A stretch of 64,000 nucleotides of DNA, from NCBI GenBank assembly GCA_029204225.1, contig CM055095.1, positions 30,939,538-31,003,537 on the forward strand, given 5' to 3'. The translations under genes and the position numbers were made by a program. The notes under the pieces are model-generated. The model did no database searches. It worked only from the letters and a program-made list of their open reading frames with translations, and was not told where the DNA came from. Below are positions 54,933 through 62,503 of the stretch, piece by piece (positions within the stretch are counted from its first letter, which is position 1; every line of letters starts with the position of its first letter). Source of the stretch: Diphasiastrum complanatum (taxonomy: Eukaryota > Streptophyta > Lycopodiopsida > Lycopodiales > Lycopodiaceae).

Positions 54933-57900
54933 GATTACCTTTCTTAATGTCCATGGAGGCCAATATGGTCCGTGGGACCCAATAATCCAATACAAATATT
55001 GATGTCTTAAAAACTCCGTTACTAGCACGGAACAAAACTCTTTATAAGATCAACACTAATCAAAAGAGTCCAACAAAATCTTACATTTGGTTAACAAAGA
55101 AGCTGCCAGGCATGCTGAGACTGAAACAGCTAATTAAGGAGTATGAATACTCATTAATAAGGCTCTTAAATTCTTTCCGATGTGGTTGTAAGCAACCACA
55201 AGAAAAACTGACCGTGTTTCTCATCAATGAAGCTTTGGGCTGCACCATCTTGCCATTTCCGATCCGACTTCATGGGGGTTCGTATGGATTGGAGAAGAGG
55301 CCTTCTTTGCTTCATGAAAATGTCTTCTTCAATGTGTCTTTGAAGTTTGTGTAGACCTGCCAACATCTGGATTGAACCAAGCTTTTTAATATTGCATTTT
55401 CCTCTTTAAAGGTATTTTTTAAATGCAATGAACGAACTTTTTCTGCACAAAAGATTTCTGGTTAGGAGAATTTTTGGGCCACTCACTGCGCTGGATTTCC
55501 TGAAATGACAGCCCTTTTGTGATATCCAACCACCACCCACTGCTCAGTTATTGTGGTAGCATGCATCTTTGGACAGCTGCCTTTGATAGTCTATGAGCTT
55601 GTAAATAGTCAACCCTTTCAAGGTACTTGATTGTCTTAATCAATGCCATGGCTTCTAAAGGAAGTACATGAGCTTCAGCCAACAAAATAGGATATCAAGT
55701 AGTTTGTTGGATCCCAAAATAAATGGTTAAGAATCTCAGCATGTTTTATTTGATTTGGACAGCTTCCTTTGATAGTCTATGAGCTTGTAAATAATCAACC
55801 CTTTCAAGATACTTGATTTTCTTGATCAATGCCATGGCTTCTAGAGGAAGTACAATAGCTTCAGCCAACAAAATAGGATATCAAGTAGTTTGTTTGATCC
55901 CAGCATAAGTTGGTTAATGCCATGGCTTCTAGAGGAAGTATATTAGCTTCAGCCAACAAAATTTGTTATCAAGTGGTTTGTTTGATCCCAAAATAAGTGG
56001 TTAAGAATCTCAGCATGTTTTATTTGCTAGTTGTGCCAACTGAAAGCAAGTTCGTGGCTAAGTCAGGTACAAATAAGACACTCTTGATTACTTTTACCTC
56101 ACCCCTTCATAGGTTGAACAGTGCCTTTGCCCTTGACTTCATGCATTGTAATGCAATTTGCATAATATTTCCTATCTGGGTTACTTCCAAGATCTATCCA
56201 CATTTACTGTACGTGCTTGAATAATTTATTAATATGGAAAGCTACATGTTATGGATTTTAGAAGGTATTTTTGTCATTGGATGACCTAGTACTCCTCCTT
56301 TGTAGATAGTTTTGCAAACGATGCGACACTATCCACAATTAGCATTCACAAAGAGGTACAATATGTTGACAGCCCACAGTTTTTTACCCAACAAATTTTT
56401 CTTGCAAGACTACATCCCCAAGACTCCACCTTTCATACGCTATGCACCAACCCTGCACTGCACCTCAACATATGACTCTTTTTCTTTTTTGCTCTCCTCA
56501 ATGCATGTAGCACAAACCTGTTGCATGCAAAGGAGAGCACATGACACTCACCATCCTAAGCACAAGTCTTTGATGGTATTGCATTTGCTGTGATGAATAA
56601 GAGTGATGCCTCCACCATTCCCTATTAACCAATTGAAGTAGCTACAATTGGCTCACAAAATGTTCAATATAACTCGCAAGTTCTTCCGTTTAAGAGTTTT
56701 GCTAGCTGGAATCAGGGAACGCTATTCTCCATTGCATTTGTGTTACTAACCTCTTGCACCATGAGGCAAGTCTACCGATTTCAAAAATTTATCTACCAAA
56801 ATATCATTATAGATGTCCTTAGACATCATTTGTTCTTTCCCTTTAGTTGTAACGTGTTTCAATTTATTTTCCTTCCATTTTGTGCAGACTTGACAGTATT
56901 AGCAAATTTTTTTTTTAAGCTATGTAGGTTTTTTACTTTGGTTCTCTCTTGTCTACGCATGATTGATATATCATCGGTGATGTACCGGCATGTCAATGTG
57001 TTGCAATGCTGAGATAAGAATTCATATGGGAGCTGTCTTGATATTTTTCACAAATTCAAAAAGCATGAACTCTGCATCACATTTTAGGTGGACAACTGAT
57101 ATATTTGAAAAGCAACAGGCTCTTGTTTGACAAGGTGCATTCATTAAAACAGTCGAGTGCAAATTTTTTTAATCAGTGAGCTGTACATGGTCTAACATGA
57201 GTGCACAAGCCTGATGGGTTTTGTTTGTTGTTAGGTTTTCTGAGTAGTAAAATCTTTAAATGCAGGTTGCAAGATTGTTCAATGAAGCGGCAGCAATGTC
57301 ACCTGAAGATGGGGATGTTCACACGGTTCTTGGTGTTCTTTACAATTTGTCTCGAGAATATGACAAAGCAATACAGGCTTTCCAAACGGCGTTGAAGCTA
57401 AAACCTCGGGATTATTCTCTGTGGAACAAGCTTGGAGCTACACAAGCAAACAGTGCTCGTAGTGCTGATGCGATTAATGCATATCAACAGGTGCTAAACC
57501 ACTAGTCCATTTACAGTTCAGAAGTAGTTTTGTAGGATGAAAAAAGATTTCTTCTACAACTCTGGTGTTAGTTTTTTGCATCTTCACATTAAGTATGAAG
57601 ACCCCTACATCCTTGGCCCAACACGGTATTCTTGCATGTAATCTTTCTGAGTTTGTTATGGTGAAAGACATTCAGGATACAACACTGAGAATTGACTCAT
57701 GAGTGAGGAAATTTAGGGTGATTGTGTAAAATAACTGGTGTTTCTGTGGCTTGAACAACTAAACATATTTGTACTTTCTACAGCTGCAAAAGTATGCATG
57801 TTGAGTGTTTGGTTTTACAAGTTAGGCTGAAAGTCATCCTACTTTTAGCATTCTACATTTGAACTTCCAAAAAAGAAGAGATTGAGCAGAGATAAACTGT

Positions 57901-59246
57901 TGTGTAAAAGATTGCAAACGTTGTGAGAATTATATTACAAATGCAATCAGTGTTTATTTGACAAGAAGGATTCATGAGAATCACTCATTATTATTTGCAT
58001 TCTCACGTTAAGTATGGAGTCACTTATATGCTCTGCCTAACAGGATATGGTTTGCTTCTAACATCTATGTTTTGAAGTCCGATATGGTGAAAGATTGTAG
58101 GAAACCGTAGTGTTACATTCTAAGAAGTGCGCTCTGTGAAGACACTGTAGCCAATGTGCCTATGCTAGAATGTGTTATCGCTCTTCCAAAGACTGCACTA
58201 TGTGCACTCGAATGAAAGGCGTCCTGGAGAGTAGGCAAAGTCGTCTTAAGAAACAGTCTAACAGCAGTAATCTATTTTGTCAATGTGACTTGTTGACGTA
58301 TGTTCTTATTGAACCATAAAGGTGTTGCTCTACATAATCTTGAAAAATTGGTCAGATAAATTGTATTGATTAATATTTTCTTTCTACTCATGATAGGCAC
58401 TGGATCTGAAGCCAAACTATGTCCGTGCTTGGTCCAACATGGGAATTGGCTATGCTAATCAGGTATGCTGATTAGGCCACAATCAACAAAGTACTAGAAA
58501 TTGCCTTACCCATATGCATTATTCCAGCTCATAAATTCTCAACTCAATTTTTTCAGGGACGGTATGAAGAATCGATTCAGTATTACGTAAGGGCTTTGTG
58601 TATGAACCCAAAGGCAGATAATGCTTGGCAGTATCTTCGAATATCACTAAGGTATATATGGTTCCTCACAGCGAAAATGAAGCAACCTTAGGGCATGTGC
58701 ATCTGCTAATTATTTTTTCATCATCCTTTGAATCCCTTTTACACAATTGTGGCTTTGATATATTTATTCGATTTGATCCCTGTTTGCTCTCTATTTTATT
58801 TTTTCTTTGTATGGATCTGCCCATTTGTGGGTGGTGCTTCAAACTTGGTGGGCAAGCCAAGCACCATACACCACCACACCACGCATGAACAGATATTATA
58901 TTCTTCCATAAGTTGTGCCGTGCTTGAGTTGCTGGTAGCACTAATGTGCTTGCATGACCTCTCTCTCTCTCTCTCTCTCTCTCTTCAATTAAAAATTGGC
59001 TTTCACACCTATTTTGGTTGTTCCTTCTAGCTTACTTCCAAAAATACACAGTAATATACTCTAATAGAAAAGAGTCCTGTTAAGACTGCAGCCAAAGAAG
59101 ATGATTAGGTTTTGTTTGTCTTTACTATCACACTTCGATTGATTAACATTAATAATGCCATGGCCAGTTGTGCGAAACGAATGGATCTTTTGGATGCTTG
59201 TGAGCAGCGAGATTTGGACCTCTTGCAGAAGGAGTTCCCATTCTGA
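18768..59246 (+). CDS. PEX5: PEX5, peroxisomal targeting signal 1 receptor, 15 exons
   Basis: Exons: 18768-18902, 19500-19625, 19825-20020, 20814-21007, 21965-22243, 24732-24842, 36669-36836, 37287-37483, 37637-37886, 38709-38793, 39905-40014, 57266-57490, 58397-58462, 58557-58651, 59168-59246. All introns are GT-AG and all phases join, giving 2316 nt (771 aa). The start MALRDLVMGGAGCAV matches plant PEX5 and keeps the Cys (residue 13) used for ubiquitin-dependent recycling. A helix around residues 158-170 (VLSGFLRSFLDSS) fits the PEX7-binding region. Nine WxxxF/Y motifs begin at 274, 291, 304, 380, 395, 411, 428, 441 and 463 and should bind the membrane proteins PEX14/PEX13. TPRs (about 488-745), with Asn-rich LWNKLGATQANS and NMGIGYANQ, hold the SKL-type cargo signal. 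The receptor cycles between cytosol and peroxisome membrane. Arabidopsis PEX5 is 728 aa. No stop or frameshift is seen, so the gene looks functional despite introns of 11.8 and 17.3 kb. Confidence 0.97.
23570..24101. mobile_element. Miniature inverted-repeat element in PEX5 intron 5 (hAT-like)
   Basis: Ends AATGTTGCA ... TGCAACTTT are inverted over about 10 bp, and GATCGCGTTCC recurs inside. ATAACC flanks both sides (23564-23569 and 24102-24107), with two further partly matching bases, consistent with an 8-bp hAT-type duplication. The interior holds five perfect GGTTCGAACC palindromes (23753, 23781, 23798, 23891, 23927). No transposase is present. Confidence 0.6.
25090..25172. repeat. Left part of a degenerate repeat block in PEX5 intron 6
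   Basis: It contains TTTGCCAGATACTATGCACAC-type units continuous with 35494-36110. The Copia element inserted into one such unit, and its 5-bp duplication GTACA (25168-25172) is part of it. Confidence 0.6.
25173..25627 (-). repeat. Copia 3' LTR
   Basis: Begins TGTAGGAAAGC on the plus strand, ends TTTCTAACA. It is paired with 35045-35493. Confidence 0.95.
25694..27977 (-). pseudogene. Copia integrase-RT-RNase H, frameshifted
   Basis: Integrase: the DDE residues sit in FIDDF, LLTDRGGEY and NGVAERKNR. These are followed by the FGCTAYAFVPDKLRTKLEDK block and SRDVHFDEKNS. RT starts near 27066 (SKWVYKIKYKADGTIERYKA) and keeps YVDD at 26524-26535. RNase H follows (SSSEAEYRAI near 25935, SDSQS). 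Frames change between 27084 and 27066, near 26450-26477 and near 25958, and the RNase H end is degraded. The integrase N-terminal side continues right of the nested element at about 33253. Not functional as one polyprotein. Confidence 0.92.
27941..28383 (+). repeat. 5' LTR of the nested Gypsy-type element
   Basis: It contains a TATA-like CTATAAGTAGG (about 28192-28202). Near the end is a tandem pair of about 31 bp (TTAAGTCTTGCTTATGTG-type) at about 28288-28350. Confidence 0.94.
28384..28395 (+). promoter_or_regulatory. Primer binding site, initiator tRNA-Met
   Basis: TGGTATCAGAGC directly follows the 5' LTR. Confidence 0.93.
28396..29093 (+). other. Leader of the nested Gypsy-type element
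   Basis: Pyrimidine-rich sequence lies between the primer site and the gag ATG. Open frames at about 28590-29030 are Pro/Phe/Ser-rich by composition and are not considered genes. Confidence 0.6.
29094..32762 (+). pseudogene. Gag-protease-X-integrase tail/chromodomain polyprotein with seven in-frame TAG codons
   Basis: One frame of about 1,222 codons runs from ATG 29094 to TGA 32760-32762. TAG interrupts it at 29244, 29532, 30294, 30555, 30825, 32226 and 32409. TAA and TGA do not occur before the end. Order: retrotransposon gag (AATWWQVYRADPDWEGL; IAGLRGALRYDV), CCHC knuckle CFRCKSPDHFARDC (about 30108-30150), retropepsin with DTGSTHSF (about 30388) and LILGADWF. An unrecognised segment X (30828-32225) follows, then the integrase C-terminal region (RRHVEFQLGDMVYLRLR), and a chromodomain-like end (RFLVQWDVRPIEEATWEP, about 32583). 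The RT, RNase H and integrase catalytic core are absent, so the element must borrow enzymes. Several TAGs sit where related proteins have Gln (YRL*LP), consistent with CAG to TAG changes. Confidence 0.88.
30828..32228 (+). other. 466-codon open segment X replacing the RT/RNase H/integrase core
   Basis: This segment is open without a stop in the polyprotein frame between TAG 30825 and TAG 32226. It is hydrophobic and rich in Trp, His, Phe, Leu and Ser. A motif is repeated: HSWLLRITWNLFGP, HSWLLHIAWFSFGP and FRLLHIAWSP (about 31466-31810). No YxDD, DDE or HHCC motif is present. The end (ARELLTRASSHLQHVQQRY) already belongs to the integrase tail. I do not recognise the rest. It could be captured host sequence or diverged filler kept open by T-rich composition. 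Confidence 0.6.
32810..33247 (+). repeat. 3' LTR of the nested Gypsy-type element
   Basis: Paired with 27941-28383, with the polypurine tract immediately upstream. Confidence 0.94.
33379..34291 (-). pseudogene. Copia gag (UBN2-type) with zinc knuckle, protease deleted
   Basis: The frame starting at 34291 encodes a Copia gag domain (KGLWDLVNGDEERPP; SAWDTLYTMYR; LREELLNIDEII). It ends at a stop at about 33632-33634. The next stretch in a continuing frame encodes basic linkers and a CCHC-like knuckle (YCKKYGHFIKDC, about 33540-33500). The aspartic protease and pre-integrase regions expected next are absent: the sequence passes within about 150 bp to the integrase (HSDVCG just right of 33253). 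A deletion therefore inactivated this copy before or after insertion. Confidence 0.88.
35045..35493 (-). repeat. Copia 5' LTR
   Basis: Same ends as 25173-25627. The primer binding site lies just inside, at 35033-35044. Confidence 0.95.
35494..36110. repeat. Degenerate tandem-like repeat block in PEX5 intron 6
   Basis: Short units such as GCCAGATACTATGCACAC, GTACAATTGCTGGAAAGCC and GATATTGTCCTAGTTTAC recur many times in varying order. They decay rightwards into GAAATTGCCGG-type repeats. Confidence 0.65.
38802..38860. repeat. (CT)n-(AC)n microsatellite 8 bp inside PEX5 intron 10
   Basis: (CT)n at 38802-38849 and (AC)n at 38850-38860 begin just after the 5' splice site (exon end 38793, intron GTCGGTCG). 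Confidence 0.95.
40201..41074 (-). mobile_element. LINE copy A (3' fragment) in PEX5 intron 11
   Basis: The plus strand starts with a (GAAA)n tail (40201-40224), then CTTTATTAATGTCC, the reverse complement of the family 3' end. A terminal hairpin TACC-CTAA-GGTA lies at 40247-40258. The minus-strand coding relic includes the RT zinc-binding domain (CAMHEIEDESHFLFRCPTYY, about 40880-40820) and a basic, Arg-rich C-terminal region. It is 5'-truncated, and its 5' end abuts the (GA)n tail of copy C at 41075. Confidence 0.8.
41397..42824 (-). pseudogene. Gypsy RNase H and integrase
   Basis: RNase H: the first catalytic Asp segment is lost (the frame enters at LTSVIGAVLLQDD). TQEKELFAVIHALRTWRHYL and YTDHQPLKYF remain. 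Integrase: HHCC zinc finger (CHDVPCAGHPG ... CRPCQLAK), then DDE residues in SMDFVVGL, VSDRDPKF and GQTERTNQ. The C-terminal part (DWAYLRIP; KLSTRYCGPFRI) continues in another frame at 41204-41476. The RNase H deletion makes this copy inactive. Confidence 0.92.
42847..43602 (-). pseudogene. Gypsy reverse transcriptase
   Basis: RT blocks SPWGAPVLLKAKKDGGFRMC, IDLRTGYHQIRI, LPFGLTNAPATFQ, the active site FLDDILIYS and the C-terminal FLGF motif are intact. A TAG at the end of the frame is followed by in-frame RT connection sequence (NDELNQCFEKLKQ), so the stop is probably a TGG to TAG change. Confidence 0.93.
43840..44433 (-). pseudogene. Gypsy aspartic protease
   Basis: Retropepsin with DSGSTHNFI and, downstream, DIILGYEWL. 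It matures the polyprotein in an active element. A stop at 43840 and a gap of about 0.25 kb separate it from RT. Confidence 0.9.
44423..44926 (-). pseudogene. Gypsy gag, truncated
   Basis: It contains the gag retrotransposon domain (DWLTKWTGYFNLHGISEEKK; FFRGKASSWWRDL). It stops after CLQDFMDAR. The rest of the gag and the zinc knuckle are missing before the protease, which indicates an internal deletion. Confidence 0.88.
44911..45336 (-). repeat. Single remaining (5') LTR of the Gypsy element
   Basis: Begins TGTGGAGGATG and ends ATAACA on the plus strand. Next to it LINE copy C resumes (GGGAGCG). No convincing tRNA primer site was found at its inner edge. Confidence 0.75.
47580..47906 (-). 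pseudogene. LINE D ORF2 C-terminal zinc-binding domain
   Basis: RICQLCSLGEVESEEHFIFR followed by CPVYYEIRGRY gives the C-C-H-C RT zinc-binding pattern. It is in a different frame from RT, after further frameshifts. Close relatives occur in copies A and C. Confidence 0.88.
48554..50955 (-). pseudogene. LINE D ORF2: APE-type endonuclease and reverse transcriptase
   Basis: 50955-49093 is one open frame (620 aa). Endonuclease signatures are IGVWNYAG, METHE, LLTGDFNAR, GGHSVVDYL and LSDHSFLSFD, followed by the RT N-terminal part (IHPIHKNGDPMIPSNYRTI; GFRAHHSTTDHIF). After a frameshift at about 49090, 49090-48554 continues RT (MDFKKAFDSIPH; GVKQGCSLSPVLF; GVNIGKTKVMVFN). The palm motif reads YADVV: one Asp codon of YADD is missing in frame, so the enzyme would be dead. 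In L1-type elements ORF2 nicks target DNA and copies the element RNA from the nick. Confidence 0.93.
50965..51393 (-). CDS. LINE D ORF1, RNA-binding protein lacking the coiled coil
   Basis: This 142-aa frame ends nine bases before the ORF2 ATG. It is basic at the N-terminus (MPPRKKTP) and then has an L1-ORF1-type RRM and C-terminal domain (HNIRVRGIPDTQD; LIIRFTSLASRREAL; LRGTTIYMDDDLTYIQVEER). Copies E and F carry a Pro-rich segment and a coiled coil before this domain. Here the basic start is joined directly to ISATISEERSREQK, so the coiled coil (the trimerisation region of L1 ORF1p) has been deleted. The protein would coat element RNA. Confidence 0.85.
   Translation of the reverse strand: MPPRKKTPIISATISEERSREQKAHNIRVRGIPDTQDAMTEATRFLETTLGHGTDGLDTAWRTTRDAATLIIRFTSLASRREALRCRAKLRGTTIYMDDDLTYIQVEERRKAFQEARESGKRIIYKDGRVRRLDSARDGSHS
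51563..51718. repeat. Double (GA)n tail separated by a 10-bp LINE end
   Basis: (GA)n at 51563-51626 is followed by GCGCTTTATT at 51627-51636, then (GA)n at 51637-51718, then the full LINE E end starting GCGCTTTATTAACGTC at 51719. The 10-bp piece equals the extreme 3' end of the same element. Confidence 0.9.
51719..53062 (-). mobile_element. ORF1-only LINE derivative, copy E (HAL1-like)
   Basis: The 3' end (GCTTTATTAACGTCTTTTCC, hairpin about 51741-51756) is followed on the minus strand by a 3'UTR and then directly by ORF1; no endonuclease or RT lies between. ORF1 has a Pro-rich N-terminus (52992 on, one TGA stop at 52739-52741), a coiled coil (EKLSSLEAMIHAVQAHLQKL; KIQKLESQVEQHH), and an RRM/C-terminal domain after a frameshift near 52375 (NVRVRGITNSHD; RGTTIYLDEDLTFIQ). 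Copy F has the same ORF1-to-3'UTR junction. The 5' end abuts the tail of copy F. Confidence 0.85.
53063..54641 (-). mobile_element. ORF1-only LINE derivative, copy F (HAL1-like)
   Basis: The tail (GA)n(GAAA)n is 53063-53094. The 3' end is GCTTTATTAACGTC, with a hairpin at about 53115-53130. The 3'UTR aligns with copy E (for example ACCAAACTAACTAAGAAGAG versus GCCAAACTAACTAAGAAGAG). ORF1 (54291-53280, several frameshifts) starts MPRQKGARSLPS and has a Pro/Ser-rich segment, a coiled coil (LEALKKEVAVIK-like; QLESQVEQHH), and an RRM/C-terminal part ending IEFELEK. A GC-richer 5' leader (about 54300-54640) with direct repeats (GTAGGCTGCAGGTG) precedes it. No ORF2 is present. Confidence 0.85.
54642..54885 (-). 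mobile_element. LINE 3' fragment, copy G (different subfamily)
   Basis: The tail (GAAA)n is 54642-54665. The end is GCTTTATTAACGTC, then a hairpin GCACC/GGTGC (54686-54699) at the place where other copies have ATGCC/GGCAT. About 190 bp of unrecognised 3'UTR remain. Confidence 0.75.
54886..55035 (-). repeat. (GA)n with a possible further LINE end, copy H
   Basis: (GA)n at 54886-54928 is followed by ATTGGATTACCTTTCTTAATG, which resembles the family end CTTTATTAATG. Nearby TGGATTA ... TAATCCA is inverted. This is weaker than the other copies. Confidence 0.45.
55036..57265. repeat. Right part of PEX5 intron 11 with a tandem repeat of up to about 190 bp
   Basis: A unit containing TTTGATAGTCTATGAGCTTG and ATGCCATGGCTTCTAGAGG is present at about 55571-55757 and 55758-55915, with a partial third copy at 55916-56027. 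On the minus strand the unit is open (EAMALIKKIKYLERVDYLQA) in copies 1 and 2, suggesting a decayed coding origin. The remainder (56028-57265) shows nothing recognisable. Confidence 0.65.
58960..58984. repeat. (CT)n microsatellite in PEX5 intron 14
   Basis: A pure CT run of about 25 bp between exons 14 and 15. Confidence 0.9.
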
Positions 59247-59956
59247 ACTTCTTGATATTTATGTACATGGTACCTTACAAGAGGAAAAAATAAGGCTCTG
59301 TGAAGCTGGCAGAGGAGAGTGAGCACATTTGTATAGTTGTGTATGATTGGGAAGAAGCCTTGCCTCTCTGCAATGTCTGAAGAAAATGTCACAATGAGCA
59401 TAGATTGGGCATGTAGATTCGTTGACCTTCAAAGAATTGTCAATGTAAGAGGAAATACTTGGCTCTTCATTTGCGAGACACAGTATCGCAGGTATTGTTT
59501 GTGCACAGCTAGGTACTACATTATGGCCTCCTAGTATCCGTGTGCCAAGATCTTTTAACTGTGCTCACATTCTGTTTGTGAAGCCCAATTGATTGTCACT
59601 TATAGTCCACAGGCTACAACAGAACAATTTTAAGAAATTACTCCCCTTGTGTTTGTGAGTGCTATTTTTCACCAGCATTTTGATTGAAAGAGTTATTTAC
59701 TACAACTCTGTGCCAGGTACATTTGTGATGCAATTTGATCACCACATGGTTGAATAATGTTTAACCTGTATCAAATAGCTGATGAAGTAACACAGGTTTT
59801 GTTGGAATTCACGTCGTTAATCCTTGACCAATCTACAAAAGCAGAAGCATTCAGTAGTCAATTATCCTTACATTGCAAAGAAAAGATTAATGCTGAAGCA
59901 AAACATCACATTGTATAAGAAACTGTGTGACTACTCCATCACAAGAGTTCTCCGTA
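59247..59956 (+). other. PEX5 3' flank, probable 3'UTR
   Basis: Sequence after the TGA at 59244-59246. AATAAG-like signals occur near 59288 but no clear cleavage site can be fixed. No other gene is seen. Confidence 0.4.
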
Positions 59957-59968
59957 TTGTGTGCGTGC

Positions 59969-60060
<92 letters not shown>
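59957..60060. repeat. (GT)n-(GA)n compound microsatellite
   Basis: GTGCGTGC-type start, (GT)n to about 59999, then (GA)n to 60060, the same architecture as 7564-7846. Confidence 0.95.
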
Positions 60061-60062
<2 letters not shown>

Positions 60063-61600
60063 ACTAGAGGTGCATTGGCCTATATAGTAACACATTTAAA
60101 GGCACATTGGCCTATTTATCAACGCATACAGAGTACTGTTGACGAAATAGCCAACAAAATTGGCATTAAACAGTGTCCAATACACCCTCTTAATGACAAC
60201 TTTGTTGGAGCTTTGACTAAAGCACACTTTCTTTTAAGTATTTTTTGTATCGACTTGTGCCTCATGATCTATGCATTTTTATGTAGTGTATGCATGACTC
60301 AATAATTATGTCAAACATATTTACATTTTTTATGACCTATCCTACCCTATCACACCACCAAGAAGTCCAAGTTTATGACTATTTAAGATCATCCTTTCAC
60401 AGTTACATCAATTCTCTTTGTTCGAACAATGTCGTGCACTGAACTGGCTACATGCAATTATTGTCACACTACCATGAAAAACAGTTGCACCTCTAATTTT
60501 TAAAGAACTAACACAAACTTATAGATAATGGTGTAAAACCATGAAAAATGAAGTTTAAAGCTTTCATTGAAGTACTTTGGATGCATTCTTGATCTTGACA
60601 AGTTACCAGTCTTCATAATTTAGAAATAAGCTGCTCTTTTCACTATGAAGTTTGCAAAATCTTAGGTTCATAAGAAAAAACAATTTCAATGAAAGCAAAT
60701 TTTTCTATCATATTCAATGAATGCATGATAGGACCTTTACAAAAGGTTTCACATCAAGGATGAGAGTTTTTCCATTGTATTTATGTTAGTAGCAAATTGT
60801 TCTTGATGTTGCCTTGAGACTCTAATAATAGTGTAGCAACAACTTTCTTGCCAAATCCACTTCTCTCTATAAATTCATTTTGCAAGTTTTGCACTTTGCA
60901 CAAGAATTGTTGCCTAGAAGAGGTGAAGTACAATGATTCTATCATGTTTTGAGGTTGTCAATAGGATTTAGGGTATAGCGTAGAGTTGGTTGCATGTTCA
61001 ACATTATAGGACAAAATGAGATTGATGCATATATCTTTAGCAACATTAGATTTTCTTCAAACATTTGACAAGGAAATAGGAGGCAATTCCTCAACATTGA
61101 GAAATGATCCACTCTTATATTGAATTATAACAATTCACTATTTCATGACAACACAAGGGTGAAATAATCTCATTGCCTCACAAAGGTTTTTCATGTAGTC
61201 TTCCAAGGTTGGTTGTGAAGGCAATATTGGGCTTCAAATCCTAGTTGTCTTCACCCAACATGCAAAAATTTCTCACTTTTTCCACAAAGAGCTAGAGTTT
61301 TAATCCACCCACATGATCTAATGCAACACTTTAGGGCAGAAATGTAATGTTATTTTCACTCTTTATTACATATTTAGATTCAATGCAAGGTAGACTAGAG
61401 CCTTTCTATGATTCATTCATGGTTTGCAAAGAAAATCTAACAAGTATTCAAGAGAGATTTCAACAATAGTTTGCTTGTATTCCTTTCTCATTACTCATTA
61501 TGACCTCCATGGTTGCATTTTCTAGCATTACTCTTTGGCTTAAACACCAACAAATTTGGTTCACATGACATTCATCTAAATATACAATAAATTAATAAAA
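60061..61600. other. Intergenic AT-rich stretch, nothing recognised
   Basis: No coding, RNA or repeat signature that I can support. A short plus frame at 60061-60230 is open but unfamiliar. Confidence 0.5.
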
Positions 61601-61685
61601 AAAAATGCAATTTGGTGGGCTCGATATTCTTACAAGAACGATGCTAAGCACCAATATTTTATATCTAGACGACTATATCGCCAGA

Positions 61686-61945
61686 AAGTGCTCCCTGCCT
61701 CATTGCTTCCCCACTCCTTGCTACTCCCCTTGCTTCCTCGCTCCCTGCTGCTACTCCTCGTTCTTTTTCTTGCTTCCCTGTATTGCTCCCCACTCCTTGC
61801 TCCATGTCCTCGTTGATCCTTGTTGCTCCCCGCTCCTTGCTCCCTGTCCTTGCTGCACCCTGATGCTCCTCACTCCCTGATCCATGTCCCTGTCCTTGCT
61901 TCCCTGCTCCCTACTCCCTGCTCCTTGCTCTCTTCCCATTCCGTT
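61686..61945. repeat. Pyrimidine-rich minisatellite-like block
   Basis: Degenerate repeats of CTCCTTGCTCCCTG and CTCCCTGCTGCTACTCC fill about 260 bp with strong C/T bias on the plus strand. Open frames across it, in both directions, are compositional. Confidence 0.75.
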
Positions 61946-62064
61946 CTTTGTTCAAATTATAGAGCAAGTTCAAAATTGAAGAATGTCTTGGCAAAAGGAC
62001 AATATGTTTTTATGTTGTGTTATCAAATTTGCATGAACTATTTTTTCTATTTTTTGCATACATG

Positions 62065-62226
62065 TTAAGCAACTAGTGGTCGTTATATACAACGTATACA
62101 ACTTGGCAATGCCATTTACGGAGCTAGTCTCCTTAGATATTACTACACAGTGGTATGGATTTGAGCCTGCACCTTTCCGATGGCAGTCAACAACTCTACC
62201 CATGCACCCCACTGTAATGGACACAG
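62065..62226 (-). mobile_element. tRNA-derived SINE, copy 2
   Basis: On the minus strand it has a box-A-like TGGGTAGAGTTGTTGACTG and box B GGCTCAAATCC (62167-62157). The body aligns with 18159-18315 (GGCATTG-C-A; TATACAAC). The end contains ACTAGTTGCTTAACATG. Confidence 0.8.
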
Positions 62227-62461
62227 TGAACTATTTCAATCTTTATGTTAACTTTGTGAACTATCAACGAGCTTTATAACTTAGCCATTTAAAGCTTTTT
62301 TTAACTATTTTAGGCTTTATGTGTATGTTTGAACCTTTATGTCAATTTGCCGATTTGTTAACTTTGTTTTTTTGAATTTTGTAGAATATATTTTTTTGTC
62401 AAGAATGTGATTAATCTTAGAAAGATTATTGTCAATCCCAACATAAAGTAGACAAAAGATA

Positions 62462-62462
<1 letters not shown>

Positions 62463-62499
<37 letters not shown>
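62463..62499. repeat. (AT)n microsatellite
   Basis: Pure AT dinucleotide run. Confidence 0.92.

Positions 62500-62503
<4 letters not shown>

Noticed and set aside
55571-56027. CRISPR-like array
   Set aside because: Only two to three units of up to about 190 bp without short repeats and unique spacers, in a plant nuclear intron.
61605-61939. Cys/Pro-rich plus frame and Gly/Glu-rich minus frame
   Set aside because: Both arise from the pyrimidine-rich minisatellite.
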